From Acanthamoeba lenticulata (Eukaryota > Discosea > Longamoebia > Acanthamoebidae): a DNA stretch of 29,588 nt. Numbering within the stretch: position 1 is the first letter of the stretch; each line of letters begins with the position of its first letter. This document shows positions 1-11,031 of the stretch, in pieces. The position numbers were made by a program, and so were the translations under genes. The DNA is taken from NCBI GenBank assembly GCA_002179805.1, contig NAVB01000504.1, positions 1 to 29,588 on the forward strand, read 5' to 3'. Under the pieces are notes generated by a model. That model made no database searches. It was not told the DNA's origin and worked only from the letters and a program-made list of their open reading frames with translations.

Positions 1-1819
1 CCGCCCACTGGCCTGTGGGGTTTGTGTTGTGTTGAGGAAACAAGAGAGGGCCAACCTTGCTCGCGGTGCGTGCGTCTGGGCCGCGAGCGCGACTGCCGCC
101 CAGCGACGCCACAGAAGCGCGGTCGCAAGCCCAAAGACAAAACGACCTCCTCCTCGGCCGACCCTTTCTCAGCCCCTCTTTCAAACGCCACTTTCTCCTC
201 CTCAGCTCTCCCTTCAAGCTCATCTTCGTCACCAACATCTTCGTCATCATCGTCGGCATCATGTTCTCCATCAGCTTCAACAACGACTACATCGAGCTCG
301 CCGAAGGCAAAGACAAAGAAGAGCAGAATGGTCAAGTTGATGATGGCCGAGATGACACACAAGAGACGCAAGCGCAGCGAAACGAACAGCCATCATCAAG
401 ATGGCGAAGAGGCGGGCGAGCTGTGTGATGCAGCAGACGAAGACGAGCTTCTCAGCAGCGAGGACGACGACGAGGACGCCGAGGATTACGACCGAGGACG
501 AGGTTATGATGACTATGTAGACGAAGATCGTTTTGCTGGCAGAGGACGACGACAACAACAGCTGCCAGAGAAGCGCGCACAGACGAGCGGCCTTCGCGCG
601 GAAGTTAAAGAGCTTGCAGCTCTCTTGCAGCAGCTCTCTCGATCGGTGACGCAGCTCTCCAGTGAGGTCTGCGCTCTTCGGGGGGACTTGGGCCACATAC
701 GCGGGGACCACGAGCAGCTCGTCGCACGACTGGAAGCCAGCAAGGTCATCCCCTGTCACTATCCCGTCCATCATCCGACACCGCCCTCGCCGGCTCCCTT
801 GGTTCAGCAGCCGCACCCAGAGCAGTGGCTGCAAGAAGCAAACGTCTGGAGCGCGACCTCGCCGCGGCCACCACCACTGGCCCGAACCTTTGGCATCGGT
901 GATGCCGCGCCAGCGTTCGGGGCGGTGAGCGCGAGTCCGTTGTCGACACCGTCCTCGGCGGCATTGTCGTCGGTCGCCTGGACGCAGCGGCTCATCACCT
1001 CGACGACCTCGGCGCAGGCCTCGGGCACCGGCAGGTCGGCGTCGATGCGCGCCGAGTTCTCGCACGAGCTGTCGGTGTTGCATTCGCCGAGCATGGAGAC
1101 TGCGGGCCAGGTGTGGGCCGACATGTGCCAAGCAGTGCCGGCCATGCTGCGCTACGTGCTCGACGAGAGATTGACCCTCCAGTTCGTCCCTTTCCTGCCA
1201 CGCGCACACGCGCAAGTGCGGGTGGTCGCATGGTGATGAACAGAACACTGAAGAGAGCGTGCTGCACGGGGGTGTTGTACAGGAAGCCTTTCACGGTCTT
1301 GCTCTTTAATGTTCCAGCGTACGGCGAGGCGACCATCGCCTACGCCAACGACGCTTTCTTGCGACTGTCCGGCTTCTCACGCGTACACGCCCCTCCCCTT
1401 CCTCCCTCTCTCCAACGACGCACGCACGTCATGAAGTTGACGAAAAGAAGACGAAACAGGAGCAGGTTGTGGGTCGGAGCATACTCGTGTTCGTCTCGTA
1501 CCGACGTGAGATTCACCAGGGTTACAATTCTATGGCGAACGGCCAACCGCAAGGTGCAAGCTCGGTGTTCCCCATCTGCCCGCTCCTGCGACGGCGCGAC
1601 GGACAACTGCTGCGCGTGCTAATTCAATCCCAGCTCCTCTACGACCAGTCCGGCGCAGTACGCCCAATGGGGGATCGCTTACCCTTCCTTCTCATCGTCG
1701 TCATGGTGCTCAACTTGCGTGTGCAGGCAACGCTGGTTGTCGGGTCTATGGAGACCTGGTCTCGCGCAGAGACGTTTGCTCCTGGCGAGCACTTTAAGTG
1801 GCCCATGCCAGCCGAGTAG
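1..1819 (+). CDS. Zn2Cys6 (fungal-type) transcription factor with PAS domain, 5' partial
   Basis: Likely a nuclear DNA-binding regulator. Exons read as <1..1181, 1244..1382 and 1460..1819 (TAG stop); phases match at both joins. The window opens inside the zinc cluster: its last cysteines are seen in PCSRCVRLGRERDC, followed by a basic KRGRKPK arm; the first two cysteines lie upstream. The visible exon may really begin at 37, after a T/G-rich intron end. Next come a Ser-rich stretch, an acidic stretch, and a leucine-rich coiled coil (about nt 590-745, usual for dimerisation of zinc-cluster factors). A PAS domain spans the last two joins: AYANDAFLRLSGFSR runs directly into EQVVGRSI across the 1383-1459 intron. 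The order zinc cluster, coiled coil, PAS resembles fungal Ert1/AcuK-type carbon-source regulators; the target genes cannot be inferred. The end after QSQLLYDQSG is less typical, so a further unseen exon cannot be excluded. Confidence 0.8.
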
Positions 1820-2196
1820 GGCATAGGAGCATGACTTTCGGCGCACCACTGCGCATTGTAGTGCAAGACCCACAGGACTGGCTTGAGCTCAAGCTTCTTG
1901 GGGTATTACCGCAGATGTTGCCCAGCAACCCAAACCCAAACTTCCTTTTATAAAAAGGTGTTTGCCAAAGAAGGAAGGTACCGCGTCTCGTGGTTGTTCA
2001 ATTACCAACTGCACTGGAGTAAGCCTGAGGTGCTCGAGACCTCCAAGACCGGCCCCTCACTGGATCAAGAGACAGAAGTGAAGGAAAGGCGCCTCTTCCA
2101 ACCCTGCGGCTGTTGCGAAAGGCAGTTCCCTCTGCCGTGCTGCGGGAAGCGGAATAGAGGAGGAAGAAGAAGAAGAAAAAGGCAGCAGCGAGAAAG
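1820..2196 (+). promoter_or_regulatory. Intergenic region with TATA box of the RasGAP gene
   Basis: This spacer separates the zinc-cluster gene from the RasGAP gene. A strong TATA box, TATAAAAAG, lies at 1949-1957, about 240 nt before the ATG at 2197. It predicts a transcription start near 1980 and a 5' leader of roughly 215 nt. A purine-rich stretch (GAGGAAGAAGAAGAAG) immediately precedes the start codon. The open frame across 1883-2200 has no family features and is taken as leader sequence. Confidence 0.55.
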
Positions 2197-5100
2197 ATGA
2201 GTGGCATCTTCTACCACTTTAACAGGGGCGAGACGATCTCGCGAGAACGCGTTCCTCCGCCGTCCCCCACGAGGAAATCAAGCGGGCCGCGCGGTATGCT
2301 GCGCAAGATGAAGGCCAAGGTGGGCGAGGCCATCTCCCCACGCGAGCGCTCGGAAGGCTCCGGTTCCGGTAAGTCGTCGCGCGAAAACAGCAAAGAGAGC
2401 GCGCCCGTTCCCGTGCTGCACGTTGAGTCGCTCAGCGACGGAGAGGGCGGACCCACGTCTCCGATCAAGCGGAGGCCTTCCGTTGTCATTGCGGAAGAAC
2501 TCAACGAGTACTGCGATGGCTTCAAACCACGCACGGCCTCCGGCAACAGCGGCAGCGGTGGCAGCAGAGACCACCCCAGCATGAGCGAGCAGAGGAAGGA
2601 GGAAGCCGGAACTGAGGAAGCTGGGCGGCACACCGCCGCGAATGCGGGCTCAGGAACCCATGCCGAGGGCCATGACGAGGACAGTGAGGCGGACGAGGCC
2701 TACATGGTGGACGTTGGAACCGACACCGACGCCGTGCTGACCGAGATGACCCTGAGCGTCGAGCCTGACTGTGCGCTGACGGCGGAGAGGTTCGAGCCGT
2801 CCGAGGAGATTGTGGAGCAACTATTTGCGGCAGTGCCCGAGAAGGCTCATGAGCCCAACGGAGGGAACGAGGCCAACGGCAATTCTACGACGACCTCTGC
2901 CTCGACCTTTACCGAGGCCATCGTGGTTGAGCAAGAGAAGAAAGTGAAGGTGCAGGAGGAGGAGGAGGAGGAGGAGGCCGAGGAGGATGGGACGGACGCT
3001 GAGCCGGAGGAGCCTGCCGCCCAGCCCGAGCGGCGAGCAAAGCCGCGCTTCAAGCTCGCACTTCCTCAGCGCAAAGAAGGCACCAAAGTTCCCTTCTCCT
3101 TCCCTTTGTCGGGGGCAAGATACTGACAGCATCGGCGTGCAGAGACCACCCCGCCCTCGTCGCCTGAGCCCCGAGGCAGCCACTCGGCCGGCCGCGACAC
3201 CAGCAGCAACATTGACATGAGTACGTAACAGGACTCTTGCCTGCCATCAGCTCTTGAGGGCGGCCAACGTTGTTTGATTGTGTGCAACTGTTCAGGTTCG
3301 TTGGGATTCATGACGCCGTCGCCACAGCACCGGAAGCGCACGCGGAGTTCGCCGCGCGAGCACTTGGTCGGCGGACGCAAGGCCCTTTCGGGGCTGTCGC
3401 TCCTGTCGACCTTTGCGCCGATCGGCCACGCCACCTTCTGCGCCGACCTCGAGATGGCGCGCAAGGTCTTGCTCAGCCCCAAGCTGCAGCTCGTCACGCA
3501 GCTCAGCAAGCGGGTCGACCCGGCCGACTACAACAACATCGCCCAGACGCTGGTCAAAATCTTTGAAGCCAACGCCAAGGCCATGGAGCTGCTCGAGTGG
3601 GCCATCCGCCAGGAGATCTCCTCGTCCCGTGCGTAGCCCGCTTTCCTCTTCGTGCTTGGCTCTGATTGGCTGGCGTTTTACCTCGGAAGTCGCTCATTGG
3701 TGGACAACAACCGCAGTGGACCACCACACGGTGTTGCGGGAGGACAGCCTGTGGAACCAGATCATCGCGCAGGACTTTTTGCTGATCGGCGGCAACTACC
3801 TGCGGCAGCTGCTGCGCGCAGAGGTGATGAAGATCATCCGCTCGCCCTCCACCTCGGACAAGAAGGTGGCCGAGAGCGCCTCGCTCTTGCTCAAGGAGAT
3901 CTGCTCGTCCCTCTCCTACTGCCCCAGGTTCGTCTCTTCTCCCGCGTGCGCATGTTGGTCGATCTGGATATGCCTCACGACGAGGGACGTGATTGCTGTG
4001 GCGTCGCACAGGCAAATCTCGAACGTGTGCTACATCCTGCACAAGGAGCTCACCAAGCACTTCCCCACGAGCCGCGGCCACAGCTCGGTGATTGGTTCGT
4101 TTTACATGCTCCGCTTCATCTGCCCCGCGCTGGTCTCGCCGGTCAAGATGGGCTTTGTCGACAGTACGCCACTTCATCTTCGCTTTTCTCTGGTCCTTCT
4201 CGAGGTCTGACCTTCATCCATTGCCATGATCATGCAGGCCAGCAGAACGGGAACCTGCCCGTCGAGGTCACGCGGCACTTGGTGGCCATCGCCAAGCTGC
4301 TGCAGTCGCTGGCCAACACGAGCATGCAAGAGTCCTTCCTGCAGCCGCATCAGTCGGCCTCGCCCGCGGAGAAGGAGCGGAGCATGCGGTGGGAGAAGTT
4401 CCTCCGCACCAAGATCCCGCTCTACCACGAGTTCATCGCCGCCCTCACCAGCGAGGTACATCTCGACGTTGCCCACACCGTCATGGTGCCGCTTGTGTTT
4501 CAAGCATGCGGCGCTGACCGTGGGTTGGCGCCTGGCTGCGAGCAGGACCTGTTCTACAAGTCGACGACGTCAAGCTACAACGCAGGCAGCGCTGTCGCCG
4601 CCATTGCGAGCACCATCAACGGCCCCCGCGTGCGTGTTTGCGCTGATCTTGATGACCTTGGCGTTGTATTCAGTGCTCATCGTCCGACCACAGGTGCGAA
4701 CAAACACAGTGACCATGGAGGAGGAAGCCATCGCGCTTACCGCGCTTCAAGACTTCATCGCGTCGATGAAGAACCGGCCTCTCGAGTCGCCAAACGGGGT
4801 CCAGCCATCCCCTTCTTCTTCTTCTCCTTCTTCTTTCCACCTTTCCAGCCGCGCAGCAGACCTGGTTGACCTTCTTCTGGGGCCGATCGGCGATTCAGGG
4901 CCGCAAACTGTGCCGATGCGCCTCGGTGCCCGAGCGGTTCTCGCTGGTCTTCTCCAAAGCGGAGCGAATCGTGGTGGAGTACTACGACAGCATCCACCGA
5001 ATCCTCCGTATGCTATGCCCACTCATCTGATCCAGAGGGAGACTGGGCTCACCCCTTGTTGTTTATGGACAGGGCAAGGCACCATCAGCGTCGTGGACGC

Positions 5101-7818
5101 CTCTTCGATGGCGCTGACCGATTGCCCTTCGCCATCGCCACCGCCTCCACCATCCGTTCTGGAGCAGCCGTCCGAGCTGGCGAGGTCCGCCGGGTCGTCG
5201 CCACCACCGGCCTCGTCCTCCACCACAACCTCGCCAGTCCCAACAAGGTAAGCCGCGTGATCCCAATCCCAGAAAAAACCGGCTGCCTGACTGTGTCGAT
5301 TGGTCCTCAGCGGTTCGGCGCTTCGACCGAAGGACCGTCATCTGCTCCTGCGCGGGGACTCGCTGAGCACGGGCTTCTTCGGTCTGCTCAAACACACGTT
5401 TGGCTTCAGCTTCAGCGAGGGCCTGGAATTCATGAGCCACCTGGTGTACGATATGATGCTGATGGCCGGCAGGTCCGACTGCAAGCAGTTCAAGTCCATG
5501 TCCGGCATGGACGCCACCTTTTTCAACTTGGCCGCCGGTGCGCCGCGCTTGTCAGTCTTGACCTCCATGAAGAGGGTCGACTCAACGTCGTTGGCTCACA
5601 CGCGAGTCCGATACAACACGATCGTCACGGCCACACCACAGGGTTCATTAGCTTTGCGTGCATGGGCTGGTGCTTTGTGGACGTCCACCCGGACAGTCGG
5701 ATCAGCGAGCGAGACGAGAACTTCCTCGTGGTCTGCCACAACGCCTTTTCCTTTGAGGCACGTCGTCCCGCCGGCGAGAGACGCATCAGATGTTGATGTT
5801 GAAGAGCTCACCCGCCTTTTTCCTTTGTGGATCTCCTCCAGGCCGAGGCGTGGCTCCGGTACAAGAAGCGGGCGACGCAACCCGTGTGCTCCATGAGCGC
5901 CGGCTATATCGCCGGCTGGTGCATGGAGTCCTACGGCTTTGACGTCGTCGCCAAAGGTGCCTTTGTCCATTACATTCCTGGGATTCCTATGCTGATCGTC
6001 ATCGTGCAACAGAGATCTTGTGCAAGGGCAAAGGCGACGCGTGCTGCCAGTTGATCATCTGCCCGCCTCACAAGCTCAAGGAGCACGTCAGGCGGTACTC
6101 GGACCTGGCCAGGGAGGAACGGAGCGGCACGGTTCTCAACAGCGACCGCGAGCGGTCGGGCGACGACAACAGCGCCAGCAACAACAGCAACAACACCCCA
6201 GGCAGCCCCAAGAATCGCGTCTACTTTCGCGACGACATCCTTTCGCCCCGCCTCTTGGCGTCGCCGCGCTGGCTCGGCCCCACTCCGCCGCTGCGGGGCG
6301 ACGAGCCGCCCAAATGTACGGCGCCCGCCTGTTCACGAGAGCTCAGGCCTGAGCTAACGTCAACGTCCCGCAGTTTTGGCCTTGTGTGGAGAGAACGCGA
6401 GTATGACCGGGTCGGGAGCCGGGCAGAAGCCCAACACCGACAGCACGACTTACCTGCGCAAGATGAGGACGCGCAGGACGCTGAGCTCTCGGCAGCGCAA
6501 GCACAAGACCAGGGCGGCCAGGGCTCGTCGTGTGCGTCGTTCGTTGGACTCTTCTTGGGCCTTTGCGTCGTGGCTCGCTCACCTGGTGGTTGCGCAGGTC
6601 ACGGAGGGCGATGCCCACACTACGGTGGACCAGATACGACTGGATGCGATCGAGAGCCGCGCCTACGAGCAGTACGGCGACATGCGACGATCGCCCGAGA
6701 ACGGCAGCATCACGCTCGCTGAGGACCGCTACGTCCTCCTGCGGGCCAAGGGTGCGTACGCTTGGTTTGAGTGTATGTCTCGCGCGATCTGAACTCGGGC
6801 TCACCCGGATGTGCTCCTGGTGGCCATCAGCGCTTGTGCTGGAGTTCCACGTCATGATCCGCGACATGTTCGGGCCACGAGCCCACAAGGCGGCGTTTGA
6901 GTTTGCGTCGAACGCCCTGTTTGACCTGGGCCGAGGCCTCGGCTCTGCCGGTACGTTGGCGCCAGCGGATCGCTCGAGCAAGTTACAAGCTGACCCGCTG
7001 GCGGCGGTGGCGAGGGCAGACCTCACCAATTTTGTTGAAGGCCCACACGCTATGGCGCCGTCTCGCAATGTGGCCGAATGCCACGTTGGATTCCGCACGC
7101 ACTGCACCCACACCGGCTGGGGCAAGGTCAGACCACCATCGTCACCGCCCGCCCTCTTCATCTCTCTGGAATATGAATTGACCGTGAGGATCGTCCTGGT
7201 GTTGGGGGGAACAAACCGCAGGTGGTGATCCACGAGATGTCCAATCTTGCCGCATCTGCGGCGCACGATTATTACATGATCTACGACCTCTACAACAGCG
7301 CCGAGGCCGAAGCCTGGACGGACGCCGAGGGCGGGCATACTAACTTCGGAGGAGCGCAGCCGCAAGGGTCGCACAACCACCACCATGCCAAGGAGAGGCT
7401 GCGCACGCAGACCGTGAACAAGGGCTCGTCCGCGTCATCGACGCCGATGTGCTACCTGGCAGGTAACAACAGGCAGACACCACGTCTTGCGCTCAAGCGT
7501 CTTGCGCTCACCGTCTGGTCTGTGTTTGTTGTGTTGGCTGCAGCGGGCTATGGGTCGGGCTGGTTCAGCGAGCTGTGGGGCCAGACGATGGCGGCGGTGG
7601 AGGTCACCTGCGCGGCGACGGCGCAGAGCGAATGTTGCCGCTTCGTGGTGGCGCCTCCGCACCGGATCCTGCACTACCTGCGCTTCCTCGGGGCGGCCCT
7701 CAACCAGCCCATGGCCACCCTGGCGGCCCTGCCCATGCTCCACCTCTTCACCCAAGACAAGGACGGGGAACGATGTCCGTGGGGCCAGAGCTTCGACACT
7801 ATGACGCATTCCCAATAG
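2197..7818 (+). CDS. RasGAP protein with two C-terminal V4R domains
   Basis: Predicted Ras GTPase-activating protein of 1408 aa. Exons: 2197..3087, 3130..3220, 3296..3628, 3717..3927, 4012..4163, 4238..4455, 4546..4629, 4694..4798, 4857..5007, 5073..5247, 5311..5537, 5642..5757, 5842..5956, 6013..6315, 6374..6531, 6598..6751, 6831..6950, 7020..7126, 7222..7462, 7544..7818. Residues 1-350 are low-complexity, with an acidic run near 255. The RasGAP domain (about 360-632) has a candidate arginine finger in TVLRED (Arg446) and the signature MLRFICPAL (about 541-549). Residues 660-800 form an unassigned linker with a Pro/Ser-rich end. Two V4R-like modules follow, about 805-985 and 1160-1355, each with Cys-x-x-x-Ala-Gly-Tyr-x-x-Gly-Trp and a later Cys plus Cys-Cys. 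V4R domains are small-molecule-binding modules in bacterial sensors, so ligand-gated Ras inactivation is an inference. Intron 5758-5841 needs a GC donor; the 42-nt intron 3088-3129 is the least certain. Confidence 0.85.
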
Positions 7819-7931
7819 ACAACTTTGTTACATAACAAGTACTTTTTAAAAAATTTCAAAAAAATTCAAAAAATCTTGAAAGCAAAAGTATTTTATCGAC
7901 CGAAAAATGGCAGACAAATGGGCGTTGATCA
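7819..7931. other. Short AT-rich spacer between convergent genes
   Basis: Only 113 nt separate the stop of the RasGAP-V4R gene from the stop of SDA1 on the other strand. The spacer is AT-rich with A-runs around 7846-7875 and must hold both 3' untranslated regions and their processing signals, so the two transcripts may overlap at their 3' ends. No classical AATAAA was seen. Confidence 0.5.
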
Positions 7932-10696
7932 TCAACGGCGCTTCTTGGCCTTGTGGCCGCTGAGCTTGCTGTTGCCCTTCCGCTTGCCCTTTTTCTTGCG
8001 CTGCTGGACGCGGTCCTTGAGGGAGACCTTGGCCTTGGCCCGCACGGCGGCCGAGTGGCGGGCGAGCTGGTAGGGCTGCGCCTTGGCCGTGTCCTTGTTG
8101 GTGTGCGACTGGCCGTGCTTGGCCTTCTTGCGCCCAAACTTGTCTCGGCCCTCGCGCCCGGCCATGACCGACGCCAGGCGGCCCTCCTTGTCGAGCTTTT
8201 GCTTCTTCTTGAAGCCCAAAATGTCGGTCGGGTCGACCTCATAGGCCGGGCGGTTGTCGTCACTGTCGTCGTCGCTGTCCTTGTCCTCTCGCGCCTCCCT
8301 CTTCCTCTTCATCTTCTCAAAGTCCTCCGGCGTGAGCAACTGCACACAACACAGCACAAGGACAACACACGTCAGCTCCTCGTCGCGCGCAGTACAGCCG
8401 CGAAGGGGGGAGGGCGAGGACCCGCTCCAGGTCCGGTCGGGCGCCGCTGGTGGCGGGCTTGTCTGCCTGTGGCTGGTCGGCCTTCTTGGCCTCCTCTTGG
8501 GCGGACATCGGCTTGCTGTCGATGATCCAGGCGGCCTCGTCTTCGTCGGCAGGATCGGCTTCGCCGTCCTCTTCCTCAGCGTCATCTTCTTCATCGTCGT
8601 CTTCAGCATCATCCTCATCAGCCTCTTCTTCGCCGTCCTGGTCCTGGTCGTCGTCGTCTTCGTCGCTGTCATCCTCGTTGTCCGTTTCCACCCAGACCTC
8701 CTCACCCTCGTCCTTCTTGCCGCCCGCCTCGTCGCCCTCCTCATCTTCATCGTCGTCGGGCACGTTGACCCACTCACCCTCTCCGTCGGACACGTCGACC
8801 CAGCCGTCGCTGTCGTCGCCGTCCTCGTCATCCTTGTCCTCGAGCAGCTCCACGTCCTTGACCTGGTCGGCGGGCCGGAGCTCGCCATACTGCGTGGGCT
8901 CGATCGTCATGTCGGCAAACTTGCCCTGTCGTCGCGCGTCCGAGCAGCAGTGGATTGATTAAATTACTGGCATTCCAGACAAAAATCAAGGGAAGAAGAG
9001 AAAGAGGATCATACCCGGTCCTGCTTGGGGAGGAGCGCAGGGTTGACCTCGCGGTAGAGGGCGATAATGGAGCGCGAGGCCATCATGATGCCCTTGTCGT
9101 GGTTCTTCTTGTACGAGGTGAGCTCGCGCAGGAGCTCCTTGTCGCTGATCGCGTTCGGCTGGCGCGTGCAGATCTCGCGGATCGTGTTGAGGCCGATCGA
9201 CGTCGCCTCGGCCGCGCCGTGCTCGTTCACAAAGTGGTTCGTGATCACTCGGATCACTTCCTCCAGGCTGTCTGGCGGCACCAACTGTCAAAACAAAGTA
9301 AAGTTAGCATCAAGAAAGTTCGAGCCTTGCTTTCTGAATCGCCCAAAATAAATAAATGAAATAAAAAGAAGGACAAATACGTCGTGCGAAGACTGAGCGA
9401 CGATGGCCATGATCTGGGTGATGTTCTGCTGCTGGGGCTTGAGGTAGCGCTGGACAAAGGTGTAGAAATTGAGGAGAAGGAGCTTGTGGCAGCCGATGAG
9501 CCGCGAGATGAAGTTCATCATCATGATCTTGACCTCGAACCGCTCCGTGGAGTGCTTGAGATCGGCCAGCAGCTTCTCGGCAAAGCCCTGCGGATCGTGA
9601 AGCAGCTCGATCGCCGGGAAGTTGACTTTGATGTCCTTCTCCTTGTTCTGTAGCTTGAGGGCCTTCTTAATGCCCTTCTTGAGAAGCTTCTCATTCTTCC
9701 GCGTCTTGCCAGCGTGCGTTGTGTACTTCTTCACCATGTCTTGCACCGACGGCGCTTCCTGCGTGCCGATGATGATAGAACGTCATTCACCGCCACAAGA
9801 GAATAGGCGCTCACGGCGGCGGTCGCACCTCCTCGTCGGGCAACTCGGTAGACTCGGCCGAGAGGAAGAACTGGATGGCGTCGACCTTGACCTTGCTGAA
9901 CTTGGAGAAGCAGCCCTGGCTGATGACGTTCACCGTCTTGGCGTCGTTCCTGGCGGTGTCTCCTGTGAGCAAGGAGGCCGCCAATTTGCGAAGAAAGAGG
10001 GGAGGGCTGACCAGATCCTCTTCCTGTAGAGGTCAATCATGACGTCGAGCGACTTCTTGGCGGCGACGTCGCTCGGGTCGTTGAGCATGGTGTACATGAA
10101 GTTCTGGAGGGTACGGTTCAGCTTCTGGTTCTTGTGCTTTTCGTTGATGTTCTTGATGTCGGTCACGATGTGCGAGTACAGCATCTGGCGCAGCTGCTTG
10201 TCCTTGCAGCGGAACAGCTTGAAAAACAAGCACAACAGCCTGGCAATGGCGATGATGGTGTAAAGGCGCAGTGCTAGAGTTGAGGCGCGACAAGATTGAG
10301 GACGACGTACGTCGTGGGCGAGAGCAGATCGCGATTGCGCATCAAGATGAGGGCCTTGGCGAGAGTACGGCGCAGGCCGGGCTCCAAAGCAGACGCATTT
10401 TCGTCAAGCAAGGTGATGAGCTGCTGTGGAAAGTCCGCCAACTCCTTCTTGTACACGGGCGCCACCTACAAATCAACGTAATCAATAATCGTGCTTAACT
10501 TGTCAGCGGAACACACCGACAACCTACGTACATGGCTCAAAAAGTTGATCAACGCTTCAAATTCATGCGATTCCTTGTTCGGCTTGAGCTTGAAGAGTTG
10601 CAATTGAGTCTGATAATGACGATATTGAAGTAAGAAGTCTTCCTTGTAGGAGGTACTATCGCGTTTGCAGAGGTTCTGCAATTGGAGAAGATCCAT
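7932..10696 (-). CDS. SDA1: SDA1 homologue, 60S ribosome biogenesis and export factor
   Basis: Nucle(ol)ar factor for maturation and export of the large ribosomal subunit (yeast Sda1, human SDAD1). Eight exons read leftward: 10696..10532, 10465..10311, 10239..10012, 9949..9829, 9758..9381, 9284..9015, 8925..8422, 8339..7932; 742 aa, close to the yeast (767) and human (687) lengths. The N-terminal NUC130/3NT-type region holds [16 protein letters not shown] and LQNFMYTML. The SDA1 domain has [31 protein letters not shown] and [19 protein letters not shown] long Asp/Glu-rich stretch lies in exon 7, then [11 protein letters not shown] and a basic Lys/Arg tail ending KAKKRR, which fits nucleolar targeting. 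Every join restores the order seen in human and yeast proteins. It is divergent from the CLU gene across a 335-nt shared promoter. Confidence 0.95.
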
Positions 10697-11031
10697 CCGA
10701 GATTGCAGTGGCCGAGAATGAACGATGCCGGCAGATGAAGATGGCCCTCTCCGTCTTTTTTCTCTTCCTGAGCCGAAGAAGAAATAACGAAGAAAATACT
10801 ATCCCGGATAAGCCGGGCGTTGGTTCGTAGATCATCTCCTCCTTAACATGCCTATCGGGCCGGCGCATTTTTCGGAATCTCCTGGAGAACCCGGGCATCT
10901 AATCCCGGAGCGGGGTTGGGATGTTAGGATTCGCAGCTTTTACGAACTGCGTCGTGCTTGCGCATGTGCCGACAAACAGCTGACAACAGACGAGCTGGTT
11001 TTTCTTTTTCTTATTCCAACTAGATAGCATT
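10697..11031. promoter_or_regulatory. Divergent promoter of SDA1 and the CLU-like gene
   Basis: This 335-nt stretch lies between two start codons on opposite strands, so it should drive both genes. No TATA box is evident. The 8-mer ATCCCGGA occurs at 10801-10808 and 10902-10909. The first copy overlaps a small perfect hairpin, CCCGG-ataag-CCGGG, at 10803-10817. An open frame on the minus strand (10898 down to 10656) overlaps the SDA1 start and has no family features. Confidence 0.5.

Noticed and set aside
277..1248. 323-codon open frame on the minus strand
   Set aside because: It is antisense to the zinc-cluster gene, which has clear motifs and coherent introns.
1883..2200. Cys-rich 105-codon frame before the RasGAP gene
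   Set aside because: It contains the TATA box and the leader region and has no family similarity; it overlaps the RasGAP start codon.
2789..2799. tRNA B-box-like string GGTTCGAGCCG
   Set aside because: It is inside the first RasGAP exon (Arg-Phe-Glu-Pro) and no cloverleaf or A-box can be formed around it.
6343..7386. 347-codon open frame on the minus strand
   Set aside because: It is antisense to six consecutive V4R-region exons and their introns, whose phases join perfectly on the plus strand.
8254..8958. Hydrophobic 234-codon plus-strand frame resembling a membrane protein
   Set aside because: It is the complement of the acidic stretch of SDA1; GAC/GAG repeats read in reverse as Val/Leu/Ile/Phe codons.
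10656..10898. 80-codon minus-strand frame upstream of SDA1
   Set aside because: It overlaps the SDA1 start in another frame and sits in the divergent promoter; at most an upstream ORF.
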